DNA from: Carex sylvatica
Lineage: Eukaryota > Streptophyta > Magnoliopsida > Poales > Cyperaceae
Direction of reading: 5' to 3'
Assembly: GCA_964058845.1 (NCBI GenBank)
Contig: CAXKVR010000016.1
Coordinates: forward strand, 248,001 to 312,000
Length of the DNA: 64,000 nt
This document shows, piece after piece, positions 1 through 12,071 of this stretch (positions are counted from its first letter, which is position 1; the number at the start of each line of letters is the position of its first letter). The notes under the pieces are model-generated. The model had not been told where the DNA came from. It saw nothing but the letters and a program-made list of their open reading frames with translations, and searched no databases. The position numbers were made by a program, and so were the translations under genes.

Positions 1-778
1 ATTGTTCGTGTTCAAAATCCACAAAAAATTAGCATTTTTCAGTCGCCTTAACTTAATTTCCGATTATACACATTATAAAGCAGACATTATATTGTCATTT
101 CTTTTAAAACAAATATATTATATTATTGTCAGGTTGGCAGGTTATTTCAAAACTGGGATTAGGAAAAAAAAAATATCCCGATTCCCTAGAAACATTGCTC
201 TGATTCATGACCAAACCAAACCCCACGAAAAGTCGGAACAGTTGGAACACTGTTTGAATCTGTCAGGAAAAAAACGCACACAAAGTTTTTGATTACTGTC
301 AGAAAGATGCAACAGTGAGTGCTGTTTCCTTGTCCGCCACAGAGAAGCCGAAATCGGTAATTATTGAAGGCTGATAGACTGTCCAACTTTCGAAGATCCT
401 CCGGACATATGTGGGCCCCACGAGTCAGTGAGATACCCCAATGTTTTCCCAGGCGGACCTCAAGTTGGTCTATTTTTTTTTATTTTTTTTTATCTTATGA
501 TGTGATGATATGATATTATGATATGATACGATACGATACGATATAGTCCGTTCCGTTGAGATGAAATCAGACGGCAGGAACAAAAAGATTTTTCCGCATG
601 TGCCTCGGATTTGGCGGCTGACAGCCGCTCGTGCAGCCAGGGTTTGGGTTACTAACAAAGTCGGGAACATATCGCTATTGCATAGACCAGGCGTAGTATT
701 TAATTCCCGCGCCATAAAGAAATTCAGTGCAGAAAGTCAAAACAAAAGATTGTTGGGAATTCATAAGAAATGTATATG
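1..778. other. Intergenic DNA left of the hAT element
   Basis: No gene can be supported here. The short open frames on both strands show no recognisable domain and no consistent splice structure. The stretch includes a T-rich run near 473-490 followed by a simple ATGAT/ACGAT repeat. The 8 bp at 779-786 (CATGAGAG) are the left target-site duplication of the hAT element that follows. Confidence 0.5.
493..545. repeat. Simple repeat, ATGAT/ACGAT units
   Basis: Short imperfect tandem copies of a 5-bp unit (TGATA/CGATA) follow a poly-T run. It is an ordinary microsatellite with no sign of function. Confidence 0.6.
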
Positions 779-786
779 CATGAGAG

Positions 787-925
787 TAGAGGGTTGCAAA
801 AATTCGGGTCGGGCGGCCCGTATCCGATCCGTCCGTGTCCGAGTCCGGGTATAGGTCAGGTAAACGGGTACATGGGTACGGGCATAAAACGGGTAGGGTA
901 CGGTTATTTGGTTCATTATACAAAT
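787..925. repeat. Left subterminal GGGTA-like array of the hAT element
   Basis: Degenerate repeats of CGGGTA/GGGTAC type and their complements occupy the first ~140 bp of the element. Such subterminal repeats in hAT elements are usually transposase-binding sites; that role is inferred. They also create spurious open frames, which were not annotated. Confidence 0.7.
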
Positions 926-1339
926 TCGCAAACGGAATTACGAAGGTATCAAAATTACGAAGTTCGGCATCTCCCGCAAAAAATTTTCGCGAGATTTAAA
1001 GGTAACATTTATTTCATTTTAGTTTAATTTATTTTTGTAGAGTACATTTAGTTTATGCTAGATTTATTGAATATTAAGTAATTAGATTTGTCATTTGTTA
1101 GATTTGTTAAATTTATTAAGTAATTAGATTTGTTAGATTTATTGAATATGTTAGATTTATTTAGTTTATGTTAGATTTGAATATGTCAAGTAATTATATT
1201 TGTTTTGAATATGTTAGATTTTATTTTTCAAATTGTTAGATTTATTTTAATATGTGGAAAAAATTGGTTAGTTTTATTTGTTTGAATATGTGAAATAATT
1301 AGATTTGTTTTGAATATGTTAGATTTATTTTTCAAAATT

Positions 1340-2130
1340 CGGATTTATTTTTAATAGGTTTTTTAAAATAGGTTAGTTTTATAGATTTGAATATGTGAAG
1401 TGATTATATTTGTTTTTAATAGGTTAGATTTATTTTTCAAAATTCGGATTTATTTTTAATAGGTTTTTTAAAATAGGTTAGTTTTATAGATTTGAATATG
1501 TGAAGTGATTATATTTGTTTTTAATAGGTTAGATTTATTTTTCAAAATTCGGATTTATTTTTAATAGGTTCTTTAAAATAGGTTAGTTTTATAGATTTGA
1601 ATATGTGAAGTGATTATATTTGTTTTTAATAGGTTAGATTTATTTTTCAAAATTCAGATTTATTTTTAATAGGTTCTTTAAAATAAGTTAGTTTTATAGA
1701 TTTGAATATGTGAAGTGATTATATTTGTTTTTAATAGGTTAGATTTATTTTTCAAAATTCGAATTTATCTTTAATATGTTCTTTAAAATAGGTTAGTTTT
1801 ATAGATTTGAATATGTGAAGTGATTATATTTGTTTTTAATAGGTTAGATTTATTTTTCAAAATTCGAATTTATTTTTAATAGGTTCTTTAAAATAGGTTA
1901 GTTTTATAGATTTGAATATGTGAAGTGATTATATTTATTTTTAATAGGTTAGATTTATTTTTCAAAATTCGGATTTATTTTTAATAGGTTCTTTAAAATA
2001 GGTTAGTTTTATAGATTTGAATATGTGAAGTGATTATATTTGTTTTTAATAGGTTAGATTTATTTTTCAAAATTCGGATTTATTTTTAATAGGTTTTTTA
2101 AAATATGTTAGTTTTATAGATTTGAATATG
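1340..2130. repeat. 105-bp tandem array inside the hAT element
   Basis: The phrase GTTTTATAGATTTGAATATG recurs at 1376 (truncated reading), 1481, 1586, 1691, 1796, 1901, 2006 and 2111, an exact spacing of 105 bp. The copies differ by only a few bases. The array is very AT-rich and lies between the left terminus and the transposase start, where the promoter should be. It contains no open frame. Confidence 0.93.
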
Positions 2131-2145
2131 TGAAGTGATTATATT

Positions 2146-2225
2146 CTGTTTTTTAATTTTTGTTTTTTAATTTTTGTTTTTTAATTTTTGTTTTTTAAAT
2201 TCTATTTTTTAAATTCTGTTTTTTA
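2146..2225. repeat. 14-bp T-rich minisatellite
   Basis: Units of the form GTTTTTTAATTTTT follow each other directly after the 105-bp array. It is a low-complexity tract with no coding potential, about 110 bp before the first transposase ATG. Confidence 0.7.
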
Positions 2226-2334
2226 TTTTTCAATGTATGTTAGAATTATTTTGAATAGGTTAAATAAATAGGTTACATATATTTTTTTAATATGTCAAGT
2301 ACTTTACATTTATTATTTTGAATATGTTTAATAA

Positions 2335-4819
2335 ATGTCATCTCATCGTGATTCCGTGCAAGATGACATCGCGAGACTGTCGGCCGATATTTTTGGCCCG
2401 CCAATACCAAATTATCCACAAAATTATCCACAAAGTTCCTCCCAAATTGCACCACCTAATTATCCACCTAATTATCCACAAAATTATCCACCAAATTATC
2501 AAAAAAAGGACCAAATGCTATATTTGAATTATCAACAAACCCCACAAATGAGTGCACCGCCACCGTATTATACTTCAAACGATCAAAATGTATACATTCC
2601 ACAAGAAACACTTCAACCGACACCACAGTATACATATGGAGGCATTGGCTCTTCTTCTGTAGCATCGAGTCAATTCACTGACACTGCTCCTGTAGGAGGT
2701 ACACATTCGACAGGTGAACCTGAAATTCAAGAAGAAGTTGTCCCTCATTCGACAAGTGACCCGCCGCAAGAACCAGCAGGAAAGAAGACTAAAAGACCTC
2801 CTCTCGAATACAATCAACCGTGGGCGAAATTTTACAATATTACCAGAGGGAAGGGCAACATTATGCATTTTCTACAATGTAAGGTAAAAATTGCCGAAAT
2901 TTTTTTGAGTATAAACAAACTAGTGGTATGACTAGTTTTAAGAGACATGCCGCAATGCACGAAAGAAAGGGTGAGGTTCCAACTGAAAATTCTGAACCGA
3001 GACAAATCCAAACCCTTATAAACGCGGATGGTACCAGAACAAATCCAAAATTTGATTAATCAAAAATGCTTAGTGAATTGGCCCGGTACATTACCCATAA
3101 AGAACAACCAATAAGTATGGGTGGTTGCACGAGTTTTGCCTGGTTATGCATTCGGGGGTTAGGTCAACCAATGTACAAGAAGATCCATCATAGAAAGATG
3201 GTTAGTGAAATAAAAAATCAGTTTACCTCGACCAAAAATGACCTTAAAGATCAATTTGCATACCAAAACAATAAGGTGTCAATTACCTCTGATATATGGA
3301 CTGCCGGTAAACATGACCTTGGGTACTCTTGTATTACCGGCCATTGGATCGATGATCATTGGGTATTACAAAAAAGGATATTAAGTTTTCGAGTTTTGGA
3401 TTCCCCCCACACTGCAAATGTAATTTTCAAATCCATTATTGAGGTTTTAGAAGAGTATAATCTTAAGAAAATTTTTGGTAACAAGGTTTTTTCTATATCT
3501 TTCGATAATGCTAGCAACAACATTGCTTCCATTGAGATTTTTAAACGGTCACTAAACCCGATCACGAATGGTGAAATGTTTCACCAAAAGTGTGCTTGCC
3601 ATGTTCTTAACCTCGTCGTGAAGGTGGGTCTAAAAACAGAAGCCGTAAAACTATTGATAATTAAATTTAAGAATGCCCTCAACCACATTGTTTCAAACCA
3701 AGAAAGAAAACAACAGTTTGCTGCATTATGCGTCACCTATAGATTGAGCAAGTTGAAGGTAACTTGGGATATAGATACCCGTTGGAACTCAACATATAGG
3801 TTGTTGAACCGATGCCTTCCTTACAAAGCTGTCATAGGGGAGTTTTTGAGAAGCTCCAACCACGAGGCATTGCAATTCGAACTCATTGACGAAAAATGGG
3901 ATAAACTGCAAAGGCTTAGCAAATTCTTAGGGATCTTTTTTACTGCAACTGTTCAACTTTCATTCTCGTACTCACCGACGTCGTTTGAGTTGCTGAGACA
4001 TCTCTATGACATCTCCAAGGTGTATTGCAAATTGGAACAAGCTGAAATCTATGATGCATCTCTCACACCAATTGTAGATGCCATGAAACAAAAAATTCTA
4101 AAATATTGGGAAGATGTACCTCTCCTAGCCATTATCGCAAACTGCCTCCACCCGGCATACAAGAAGTTTTACACGATCAAAGTAGTTGAGAGGTACAAAC
4201 AGAATTTACATTTAGACTCAACCGGGGTGGAGACTTATGTGAATTCGAAGTTCGATGAGATGTTTAACATATACCACTTAAGAATGAGTGACAACCGAAA
4301 CCCAGCTTCGTCCCGTGCCGCCCCTAGGTATGAATATAAATATACATGTGTTTTCAATCTTTATTATTTATAATATGTATATTATTTGTCCACTAATTTT
4401 TTTAATTGTTTAATAGTTTCATTTCTAAGAGCACTAGCAGTAGCGGATTATTAGCAGATTTTCAGTCGGAGAGCCAACCGCACACATCCACAAATGAGTT
4501 ATTGGGCTATATATCGATGATCAACGAAAGTGAACAAGGACTTGACGTGATGACATGGTGGAGGAGGCATCAAAGTTCCTTGCCAACGCTGGCGATGATG
4601 GCCCGCGACGTATTTACCGTGTTCGTATCAACCGTCCCTTCTGAAAGTTGTTTCAGTTCGGCGAATAGGATCCTCTCCGATAAACGAAGTAAGTTGGGTG
4701 CACATGTTTTTGAGAGACTTGTGTGTTTGAGGGATTGGATTGCTGCTGAAGAGCGTACGCAACATGTGCTTCAACAACCATCATCATCTAAAGCCGACAC
4801 TGAAGAAAAGCGGTACTGA
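2335..4819 (+). pseudogene. hAT transposase (RICESLEEPER/Ac-like), disrupted
   Basis: The gene reads in two exons, about 2335-4327 and 4417-4819, joined in phase across a GT-AG intron. The N-terminus is a Pro/Tyr/Asn-rich repeat region (NYPQ/NYPP). A BED-type zinc finger follows near 2810-2985, then the RNase H-like core with SDIW, the FDNASNN stretch, a CACHVLNL motif and the DTRWNSTY motif. The last exon carries the hAT C-terminal dimerisation region (VPSESCFSSANRILSDKRS). Two lesions are visible. The zinc-finger frame is broken just after its first cysteine near 2880, where about 5 extra bases separate the two cysteine codons. An in-frame TAA lies at 3057-3059, directly before the long 435-aa frame that starts at 3066. 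The core from 3066 to 4819 is intact, so translation from an internal ATG could give a truncated protein. Confidence 0.88.
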
Positions 4820-5589
4820 GACGCGACGTGAGGCTAATTCGGATTCTGACGGTGCCGAAGAGAGCGAACAATGGTATATGAATCCAAACTACTAAATAGG
4901 TAGTGTCGGTATAAATTTCTAACTTCTTTTAATCTTTATGGTTATTTTTTAAATTATAAATTTCTAAATATTTCAATTAGTTTTTAAATTATCTATTTTA
5001 AAGAAGAATTACTAACAAAAAAAAAGTTAGAACTCCGCCTATGTTATTTTACATAACCGGTCCCAAGCCCGGAATTAAGGAGGAGGGTAACTTTTATTTT
5101 TTAATCTATTATTTTAAAATAATTCATAATTATTTTTAAAGTAATTGATTTAAGAAAATTTTTATTTTTATTTTATTCTTTTAAAGTTTCTGATTTAATT
5201 ATATTTTTTATTTATATTTTATGTAACCTATTAAAAATAAATGAACGTTTATAAAATATATTATAGATAGAAATAAATTACGAAACTATATAATTAGAAT
5301 GAAAATTTAAAAATAAAATAAAATGACTGGTGTAAAGAAATAAATAAATACATTTGTATTTAGCCGAATAAATATACAAATTTTCGCATGAATAATTTTT
5401 ATATATAAGTTACAAATTTTATTTATTTATATACACTATTTGATATTGAACTATTTGGATTTTAAAAGTCGAATTATAAACACGTAATGATATTCGTACA
5501 ACACTATAAAAAAATAACGGAAAAAAAAACAGAAAAAAAAATAGAAAAAAAACAGAGAAAAAAAACAGAGGAAAAAAAAAAATCCGGAC

Positions 5590-5738
5590 CGTTCTGTCCG
5601 TCAAGGGTTTTGAAAAAAATACCCGTGATACCCGGCCCGTAATACCCGTATACCCGTGATACCCGTATCCGATCCATACCCGTGCCCGACCCCGGATATA
5701 CCCTACCCGTCCTGCCCGTACCCGTTAGCAAACCCCTA
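5590..5738. repeat. Right subterminal GGGTA-like array of the hAT element
   Basis: Tandem TACCCGT/ACCCGTA motifs fill the last ~150 bp. In reverse complement this stretch closely follows the left end of the 499-bp element at 34647, including the run of Ts and the block reading ATACGGGTA. This relates the two elements as autonomous-type and deletion-derivative-type members. Confidence 0.75.
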
Positions 5739-5957
5739 CATGAGAGTCGTTTTCGCCTGTGAAAGATTAACATTCGCTTAACCTAACCTGATTCTAAAGA
5801 AAGAAAGATCGACTTGCAAATCAGTTCCCATCTGATAAATACGTACCGGGTGCCGTGCAGTACTCTGAAAATGACAGGTGGTCCCATGCACTTGAGTAGA
5901 TATTGTCACACTTTCATTTTTTTTTTTTTTGGATAATTGCACCTAGACACTCACTCA

Positions 5958-6367
5958 TAGAGTTGCACAAAAAATTTGTAGTTCGTGATTCGATTCGAGT
6001 TTGATTCGAAAAGGTTCGTAAAAAATTCGATTCGAAATAGTTTGAAATTAATTCAAACTAGATTTGGTTCGTTTGAAATAGGTCCGCGAACTATTCTAGT
6101 TCGAATCTCAAAGTAACGTGAACTGTGAACCGTTGATTTTCAATGATAACTTATGTTCATTGATGACTTAATAAGTCATAACTCGTAAGTCGTAATCCTC
6201 GCTGTCAGTTCTAAAACCCTATACGACTTTCACCTCTCGCTTTCAGCGACTACGATCGCTCTTCTTTGTCGTAAAAGATTCAAAATTGAGTTTGTAAAAA
6301 ATTCGATTCGAAATTAATTCAAACCAAACTTAAATTGGAGATTCAGTTCGATTCGTTTGCAGCCCTA
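5958..6367. mobile_element. Non-autonomous hAT element, 410 bp
   Basis: The left end is TAGAGTTGCACAAA and the reverse complement of the right end is TAGGGCTGCAAACG, a hAT-type pair. The 8-bp duplication CTCACTCA is present at 5950-5957 and again at 6368-6375 and is identical. The interior carries repeated TTCGATTCGA motifs in both directions and no coding region. The ends resemble, but are not the same as, those of the 4.95-kb element. Confidence 0.85.
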
Positions 6368-6375
6368 CTCACTCA

Positions 6376-7329
6376 CATTACTATAAAAACACATATAATA
6401 CACAATTCCAACAGATTATGTGCAAATTAAAGAAGAGGATAAATATATCCAGAGTAATTAATCTTTGAGTTTTTTTTAGAGCCGTGCAAAAGCTACAACC
6501 TTTAATTTGCATTTTTAAAAATCTAGATATATAACGTCATAAAGTAAAAATATTAATTTGGATGAGATCCTCCCACTTAATAACCAACTTTGAAATGAAA
6601 GACATGAGAAATCTCTTGTAATAAAATATCATAAAGTAAAAATATTAATTTGGATGTGCATGCGATATCATTGACCTTGGCTTACTCTGTTACTATTTTT
6701 GTCCGGGTTTTGGTGCAGCTATTTATGTAGTCCAAACTGGTGCTGCAATATGTTGTCTGGGTCCCCTGATTAATATTGCTCAATGCGATCTCTTACATTG
6801 ATGATAGATCATTCGGTTCATAAATTTGTAAACAATAACTGGCTAATCACTACTTTTCCGCCCTCTTTGCCCTGCAATGACAAATCCGTCCTAATATTAA
6901 CAGGGATTGACCATCTCCCACTTCATTTTCTCCGTTTATTTTTCAGTCAATAATTATCTTTTGTTGACCACCAATTAAGAAGAGAACCAGAACCACAGCT
7001 TTCAACACTAAAAAACAAAATAAAATACGTTATTATTAGTTATTATTAAGTGGAGGAACCACTTAATATTTGATAGATTTTACAATTTGCACAGGCATAT
7101 GAATACGTATGCACATAAATGTTAATATATAGGGAGCACCTAGCTATCCCCTGTAACAATCTCCTATTTATCCTCCACTCATTAACTAGTTCAATAACTA
7201 CTAACTATCTAGGGGACCACTTAATATTTGAAAATTTTTACAACTAGCGGACAAGTATTCATCTATAACACATCAAACATTCATCTATAACATTCAAAGT
7301 ATTCATCCTAATATATCAAGTATTAAAAA
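6376..7329. other. Intergenic DNA, no gene seen
   Basis: This is AT-rich sequence with no long open frame and no clear repeat ends. From about 7060 it grades into the TATTCAT-rich repeat family described next. The phrase CACTTAATATTTG occurs twice (near 7058 and 7210). Confidence 0.5.
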
Positions 7330-8570
7330 AAAAATTGACACATTTTTAGAGGTGAATTTTTTTTTCTCCGTTCAATCTAATCAATATTTCTGACGATTGG
7401 TGAGGAATTTTGCAAATCTAAAACCATGAATGTTTTATACATAATTTTATCTTTCAAATGAGATCCATGATGACATATTTTTGAGTTGTCTATTGCACAA
7501 GTATTTATCATATATCGAGAAAGTATTCATCATCATCGTGCAACTCCAAATATAAAAACTGGACACATCAATCATTCATATTTTATACATTTTTAGAGGT
7601 GGATTTTTTTTATCCGTTCAATCTAATCAATATTTTATGACAATCGATAAGGAATTTTGCAAATCTAAAACTACGAATGTTTTATACATAATCTTATCTT
7701 TCAAATGAGATCCATGATGACATACTTTTGAATTGTTCGATGCACAAGTATTCATCCCTTATAGAGAAAATATTCATTATCATCGTGCAAGTGCAAATAT
7801 AAAAATTCAACACATCACTTATCTATCTTTTACACGTTTTTAGAGGTGTTTTTTTTTCTCTATTCAATCTAATCAATATTTCTGACGATCGGTGAGGATT
7901 TTGTAAATCTAAAACTACGAATGTTTTCTACATAATATTATATTTCAAATGAGATCCATGATGACATACTTTCGAGTTGTCCGTTGCACAAGTATTCATT
8001 CCTTATCGAGAAAATATTTATTCTCGTCGTGCAAGTGCAAATATAAAAAATGGACACATCATTCATCCATCTTTTACACGTTTTTAGAGGTGTTTTTTCT
8101 CTCTGTTCAATCTAATTAATATTTCTGACGATCGGTGAGGAATTTTGCAAATCTAAAACCACGAATATTTTCTACATAATTTTATCTTTCAAATGAGATC
8201 CATGATGACATACTTTTGAGTTGTCCGTTGCACAAATATTCATCCCTTATCGAGAAAATATTCATCATCGTCGTGCAAGTGCAAATATAAAAACTGAAAA
8301 CACCACTCATCCATCTTTTATACATTTTTAGTTGTGGGTTTTTTTTTCTCCGTTCAATCTAACCAATATTTCTGATGATCTGTGAAGAATTTTGCAAATT
8401 TAAAACCACGAACGTTTTTTACACAATTTTATCTTTCAAATGAGATACATGTTGACATACTTTCGAGTTGTCCGTTGCACAAGTATTAATATCTTGTCAC
8501 GCAAGTATTCATTCATACACGTTGAAGTATGCACATCTAAGACTTCAAGTATTCATTCATATAACTCTAT
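7330..8570. repeat. Tandem array of about 245-bp AT-rich units
   Basis: Five units can be followed by the phrase TTTTTAGAGGTG, near 7346, 7588, 7837, 8082 and (altered) 8323, a spacing of about 240-250 bp. Each unit also contains TTCAATCTAATCAATATTTC, GAGATCCATGATGACATA and CAAGTATTCAT. The copies are diverged by point changes and small indels. A further partial unit lies at 9370-9735, and inverted relatives at about 59090-59330. There is no coding potential, and the parent transposon was not identified. Confidence 0.8.
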
Positions 8571-8859
8571 TTTTTTTTAAAAATAATTTTATGTCATGTA
8601 CTTAGTATGCAGTAGCCTAATTCATCATTAATAAAACTTTGTTCTTTGCAAAACTCGCTACTTCATGAGGAAGAAAAAAATAGACATGAAATGGATTAAT
8701 TGCATCCACATATACAAAATTATTTTGATATGTTCGACAGTGATGGATCTGACCCGGTAGAGATATGCTCTAGTATTCATTCATACACGTTGAAGTATTC
8801 ATTTATACACATTGAAGTATTCATCTCCGGCAGAGGCATCCTTGTTTGGAATGGAGTGA

Positions 8860-9250
8860 CGGATGATCTCCGGTAGAATGTTTACTGGAGAGGGAGTAGC
8901 AGGTATAGACGGAAAAAAACGAGACGAAAGTGTAAGAGTGATGGAGCTTATTGTATTTACTATTTCGAGGTGGGAGAGAGAGGGAGCTTATCGATGGAAA
9001 AACGAAGGCGGAGGTGAAGGTGAGATGCAGAGGTGGGAGATAGAGGTAGAGGCGGAGGTGAGGTGAGGTGTGGGAGGTGGAGGTGGGAGAGGGAGGTGAG
9101 AGAGGGATATAAGAGAAGGAGGTGGGAGAGAGGTAGGAGAGGCGGAGGTGGGAGAGGAAGATAGGAGAAGAAGATGTATGTGAAAGAGAAAAATAGAGAT
9201 GGAAGAGAAAGGGAGAAAGATGAAAGAAATAAATATTGTTAGAAATTGTA
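8860..9250. repeat. GA-rich low-complexity tract
   Basis: The plus strand is almost pure purine over long stretches (GGAGGTGGGAGAG-type units). The 67-aa open frame at 8863-9066 has a composition that simply mirrors the repeat and is not a credible protein. The polypurine strand could adopt unusual DNA structure, which is inference. Confidence 0.7.
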
Positions 9251-9369
9251 GTTATAGTTAAAATGGTAAGTTAGTTAGTTGGGGGATAAATGAGGGATGG
9301 ATAGGTGGAAAAAATTATAATTACCCTAATATATAATATATCAATTATTTATATCTAAGATATCAAATA

Positions 9370-9735
9370 TTAAAAAAAAAATATGGAGACATCACACACC
9401 AATTCTTTACACATTTTTAGAGGTGAGTTTTTTTTTCTTCGTTCAATCTCCCCTATATTTCTGACGATCCGTGAGAAAATTTTCTAAATCTAAAACCACG
9501 AACATCTTTTACGTAATTTTATCTTTCAAATGAGATATGTGATGACATATTTTCGAGTTGTCCATCGCACAATTATTCATATCTCGTCATGCAAGTTTCA
9601 TACCTCGTCGAGCAAGTGTTCATACGTCGTCGAGCAAGTATTCATAACTCATTGAGCAAGTATTCATACCACATGGAGCAAGTATTCATACCTCGTCGGG
9701 CAAGTATTCATAAATCGCCTGTGACATCTTGAAAA
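9370..9735. repeat. Dispersed copy of the 245-bp repeat family plus a TATTCAT minisatellite
   Basis: This repeats the unit core seen at 7346-8560 (TTTTTAGAGGTGAG and TTCAATCT). It then continues as short repeats of the type GAGCAAGTATTCATACCTCG up to about 9715. No gene is present. Confidence 0.7.
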
Positions 9736-9799
9736 GCCTTGTTGCCAGCAGATCGATAAGAGCTGGCGGATAGAAAGTCGGAGGTAATGCTGTCTGGAT

Positions 9800-10900
9800 C
9801 GGGATCGCGATGAGTTATTATTGGTCCTAAAGGCACTTAGAGGGGGTGAATAGGGTCTTTTTAAACTTTTAATCTAAGTTATAAGTCTCTAGTGTATCTT
9901 AGAGTTATTATTGGTGGAAACTATAATAACTTGGTTCTAAATTAAATTGATAAACAATAAAATAAAGAGTATAGTTTAAAGACACTTGACACAAAAGTTG
10001 TTTACGGAGTTAGGCACTAATGTCTACGTCTCTGAGGCTCGTAACCTTTAGGATGACATGCATCTTTATCCAAGGTGGAACCAGTGAGCCCTTATAATAT
10101 TTTGAAAAGTCACACGGTCCGAGCACGGAATCGGCTCACGAGCTCTAAAGGCTCAAAGATAACAAAGTGAGCAACTAAGTCTCAAGGATAACAAGGTGAG
10201 CAACTAAAGCTCAAGGTATAAGTGTTTTGATCTCACAGGATCACTCTAAGAGTTGTTGTATTGATTAAATAAGCTTGAAATTGATTGTGAGTATTGAACT
10301 TTAAGTGTACAAGCAACAACGACTTTTTCTAGATCGGGAAATTCAAAATATTGAAGTTAGAGGCGGCTAGAGTGATTGTCCAAATCTTGGTATTGCTTCT
10401 ATTTATAGAGAGCTGATAAAAACAAGTTAAGTGGCCCTGACCGTTGCAATGGTTCATGGACCATTACAACGGTAGGTCAATTTGTACAGGTTTGGACTGA
10501 GGGAACCATAACGGTGGATTTGTGTATATAACGGTGAAATTTGTTAACAACGGTTGATTGACCGTTGTAACGATTCTCAACGCTAATCCTTTGGAATACC
10601 GACCGTCAGGTGACGGTTCTTATTGATTTAAACCGTTACAGACTTGGCTGAGGATTTATTTATTCCGTTGCAACGGGAGGCCTCATTTAGGTCATTCTCA
10701 AACTTATTTTACTAATTTTACAGATTAATTAACCTAATCTTGAGATGATGCTTCTGCTGTCCAATGTCTTGTGCTTCATGACTATATCATTGATGTTGTA
10801 TTGCAATTTATTAATTCATTCTTGATGTATAATTATTGAATCTTCTGTTGTCATGAACCTACACAGTATTTCAAGAAGGAAAACTGTAAAATACAATTTA
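9800..10900. other. Unclassified repeat-like segment, possibly LTR-derived
   Basis: It opens with a GGCACTTAGAGGGGGTGAATAG phrase of a kind often seen in plant retrotransposon or TRIM-type repeats. It also has two near-identical 'AAGGATAACAAGGTGAGCAACTAA'-like phrases around 10155-10210 and several ACCGTT/AACGGT motifs. No open frame, primer-binding site or target duplication was found, so the class is left open. Confidence 0.3.
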
Positions 10901-12071
10901 TATATGTTTTGCAAATCTAGTCAAACAAACAAGTAGAATACGACACAAGCCAGCTGTTATGAATACTTGCATGGCGATGTATGAATATTTGCGTGACGGA
11001 TAACTCAAAAGTACTTCATCATGAATTTTCTTATAAATAATTAACACATTGTAGAATAAAAAAATTCAACTGAATTTTTAAGCCCCTAAACGATATTTTT
11101 TGTAAGCATCATCGAGCTCTCCATCTCTTCGCAAGCTTTTCAAATTATAGTCAAATACTCGAATTGGAGTTTCATACCAAAAATTATAGTTGTTTAAAGT
11201 CGATATTTTATTGTTAAAATATCAATGACACGATAATATATTACATCCCGGTTAATCCTAACAGCGATGCATCATACTTCATTATGAAAACATCAATCAA
11301 AATGCCAATGCAAAAAATTTCATGTCATTCTGTCTCCCTCGGCGCAAAAAAATATTAATCATAGCGCATCGAAATTTCGGATATCCGAAGTTATGTTTGA
11401 AATTTTGTTTTTTAGAATATGGAAAGAAAATTGGAAAGATAAGATTAAGGTTCAATTGTTTTTGGTGTCTTTATTAATTTTTTAACAACAAAATTTTTAA
11501 AATTTAAATGTCATGATCAAGATAAAATTGCTAGATGTGATATATATTATTATCGCTATGTTTACATAAAGAATTATCACTTTTGAATTTTGATTTTATA
11601 TGAATGAATGAGTTAAAAAATCAACATATATAGTTTATCCACATCATCATATTTTTACAAACTCTTAATATTAAAATTCGTGTTAGAGCATCATGAAAAC
11701 TAAAAAAATTGAGTTACTTGATGGGATCCAAATTGGAATATGAGTAGTTACTGAGGCCCACGGCCACGGCCCGATAAGAAACACGAATAAAGGGCCTTTA
11801 GACTTTAGTTTAGTCCATAACTAAAGCAAAGCCTAAGCTGCTAATGAATACTCTCGACTCTCATCTAATCGGGTCCCACCCGTCAGACTTCTCACTTACA
11901 CTTTTTTTTATTTTTTTATTTCCGTAATCTTTCTCATTTCTCAAACAAGGATTGATAAAAAAAAAGAAAAACGAAGATCTCTCTCTCTCTCTCTCTCTCC
12001 CAATTTAGGATCTTACAATGTCCGCAGAGAGGAAGAGTAACTAAGGGTAGTGCCATCACATCACATCAGCC
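10901..12071. other. Upstream region of the aspartic protease gene
   Basis: No gene is visible. One more TATTCAT/GAATACTTGC repeat fragment lies near 10960-11000. The likely transcribed leader contains a (CT)n tract at 11977-12000, a common feature of plant 5' untranslated regions. I could not fix a TATA box. Confidence 0.45.
11977..12000 (+). repeat. (CT)n microsatellite in the presumed 5' leader
   Basis: About 11 CT dinucleotides lie roughly 70 bp before the start codon of the aspartic protease. Pyrimidine-rich tracts are frequent near plant transcription starts; a regulatory role here is inference. Confidence 0.6.

Larger units (their letters stand above)
787..5738 (+). mobile_element. 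Full-length hAT transposon, about 4.95 kb
   Basis: Both ends are visible. The left end reads TAGAGGGTTGCAAA and the reverse complement of the right end reads TAGGGGTTTGCTAA, so the terminal inverted repeats are short and imperfect, as in hAT elements. An 8-bp target-site duplication, CATGAGAG, lies at 779-786 and 5739-5746 and is identical on both sides. Inside both ends are arrays of GGGTA-like motifs. Between them lie a 105-bp tandem array and one transposase gene on the plus strand. The transposase is disrupted, so this copy probably cannot move by itself, but the intact duplication suggests insertion was not very old. The ends match the small element at 34647-35145. Confidence 0.93.

Noticed and set aside
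787..925. Possible internal telomere repeats
   Set aside because: The unit is CGGGTA/GGGTAC and not TTTAGGG, it occurs in both orientations, and it is bounded by transposon ends.
770..1027. Open frame rich in Gly/Arg/Tyr at the hAT left end
   Set aside because: It is a translation of the GGGTA-like subterminal repeats; similar frames appear wherever that repeat occurs (34600-35260).
1340..8570. Regular repeats that might suggest a CRISPR-like array
   Set aside because: The units (105 and about 245 bp) are directly adjacent without unique spacers, and the genome is clearly a plant nuclear genome.
8863..9066. 67-aa open frame in the GA-rich tract
   Set aside because: The Gly/Glu/Arg-rich composition reflects purine repeats; there is no domain and no splice context.
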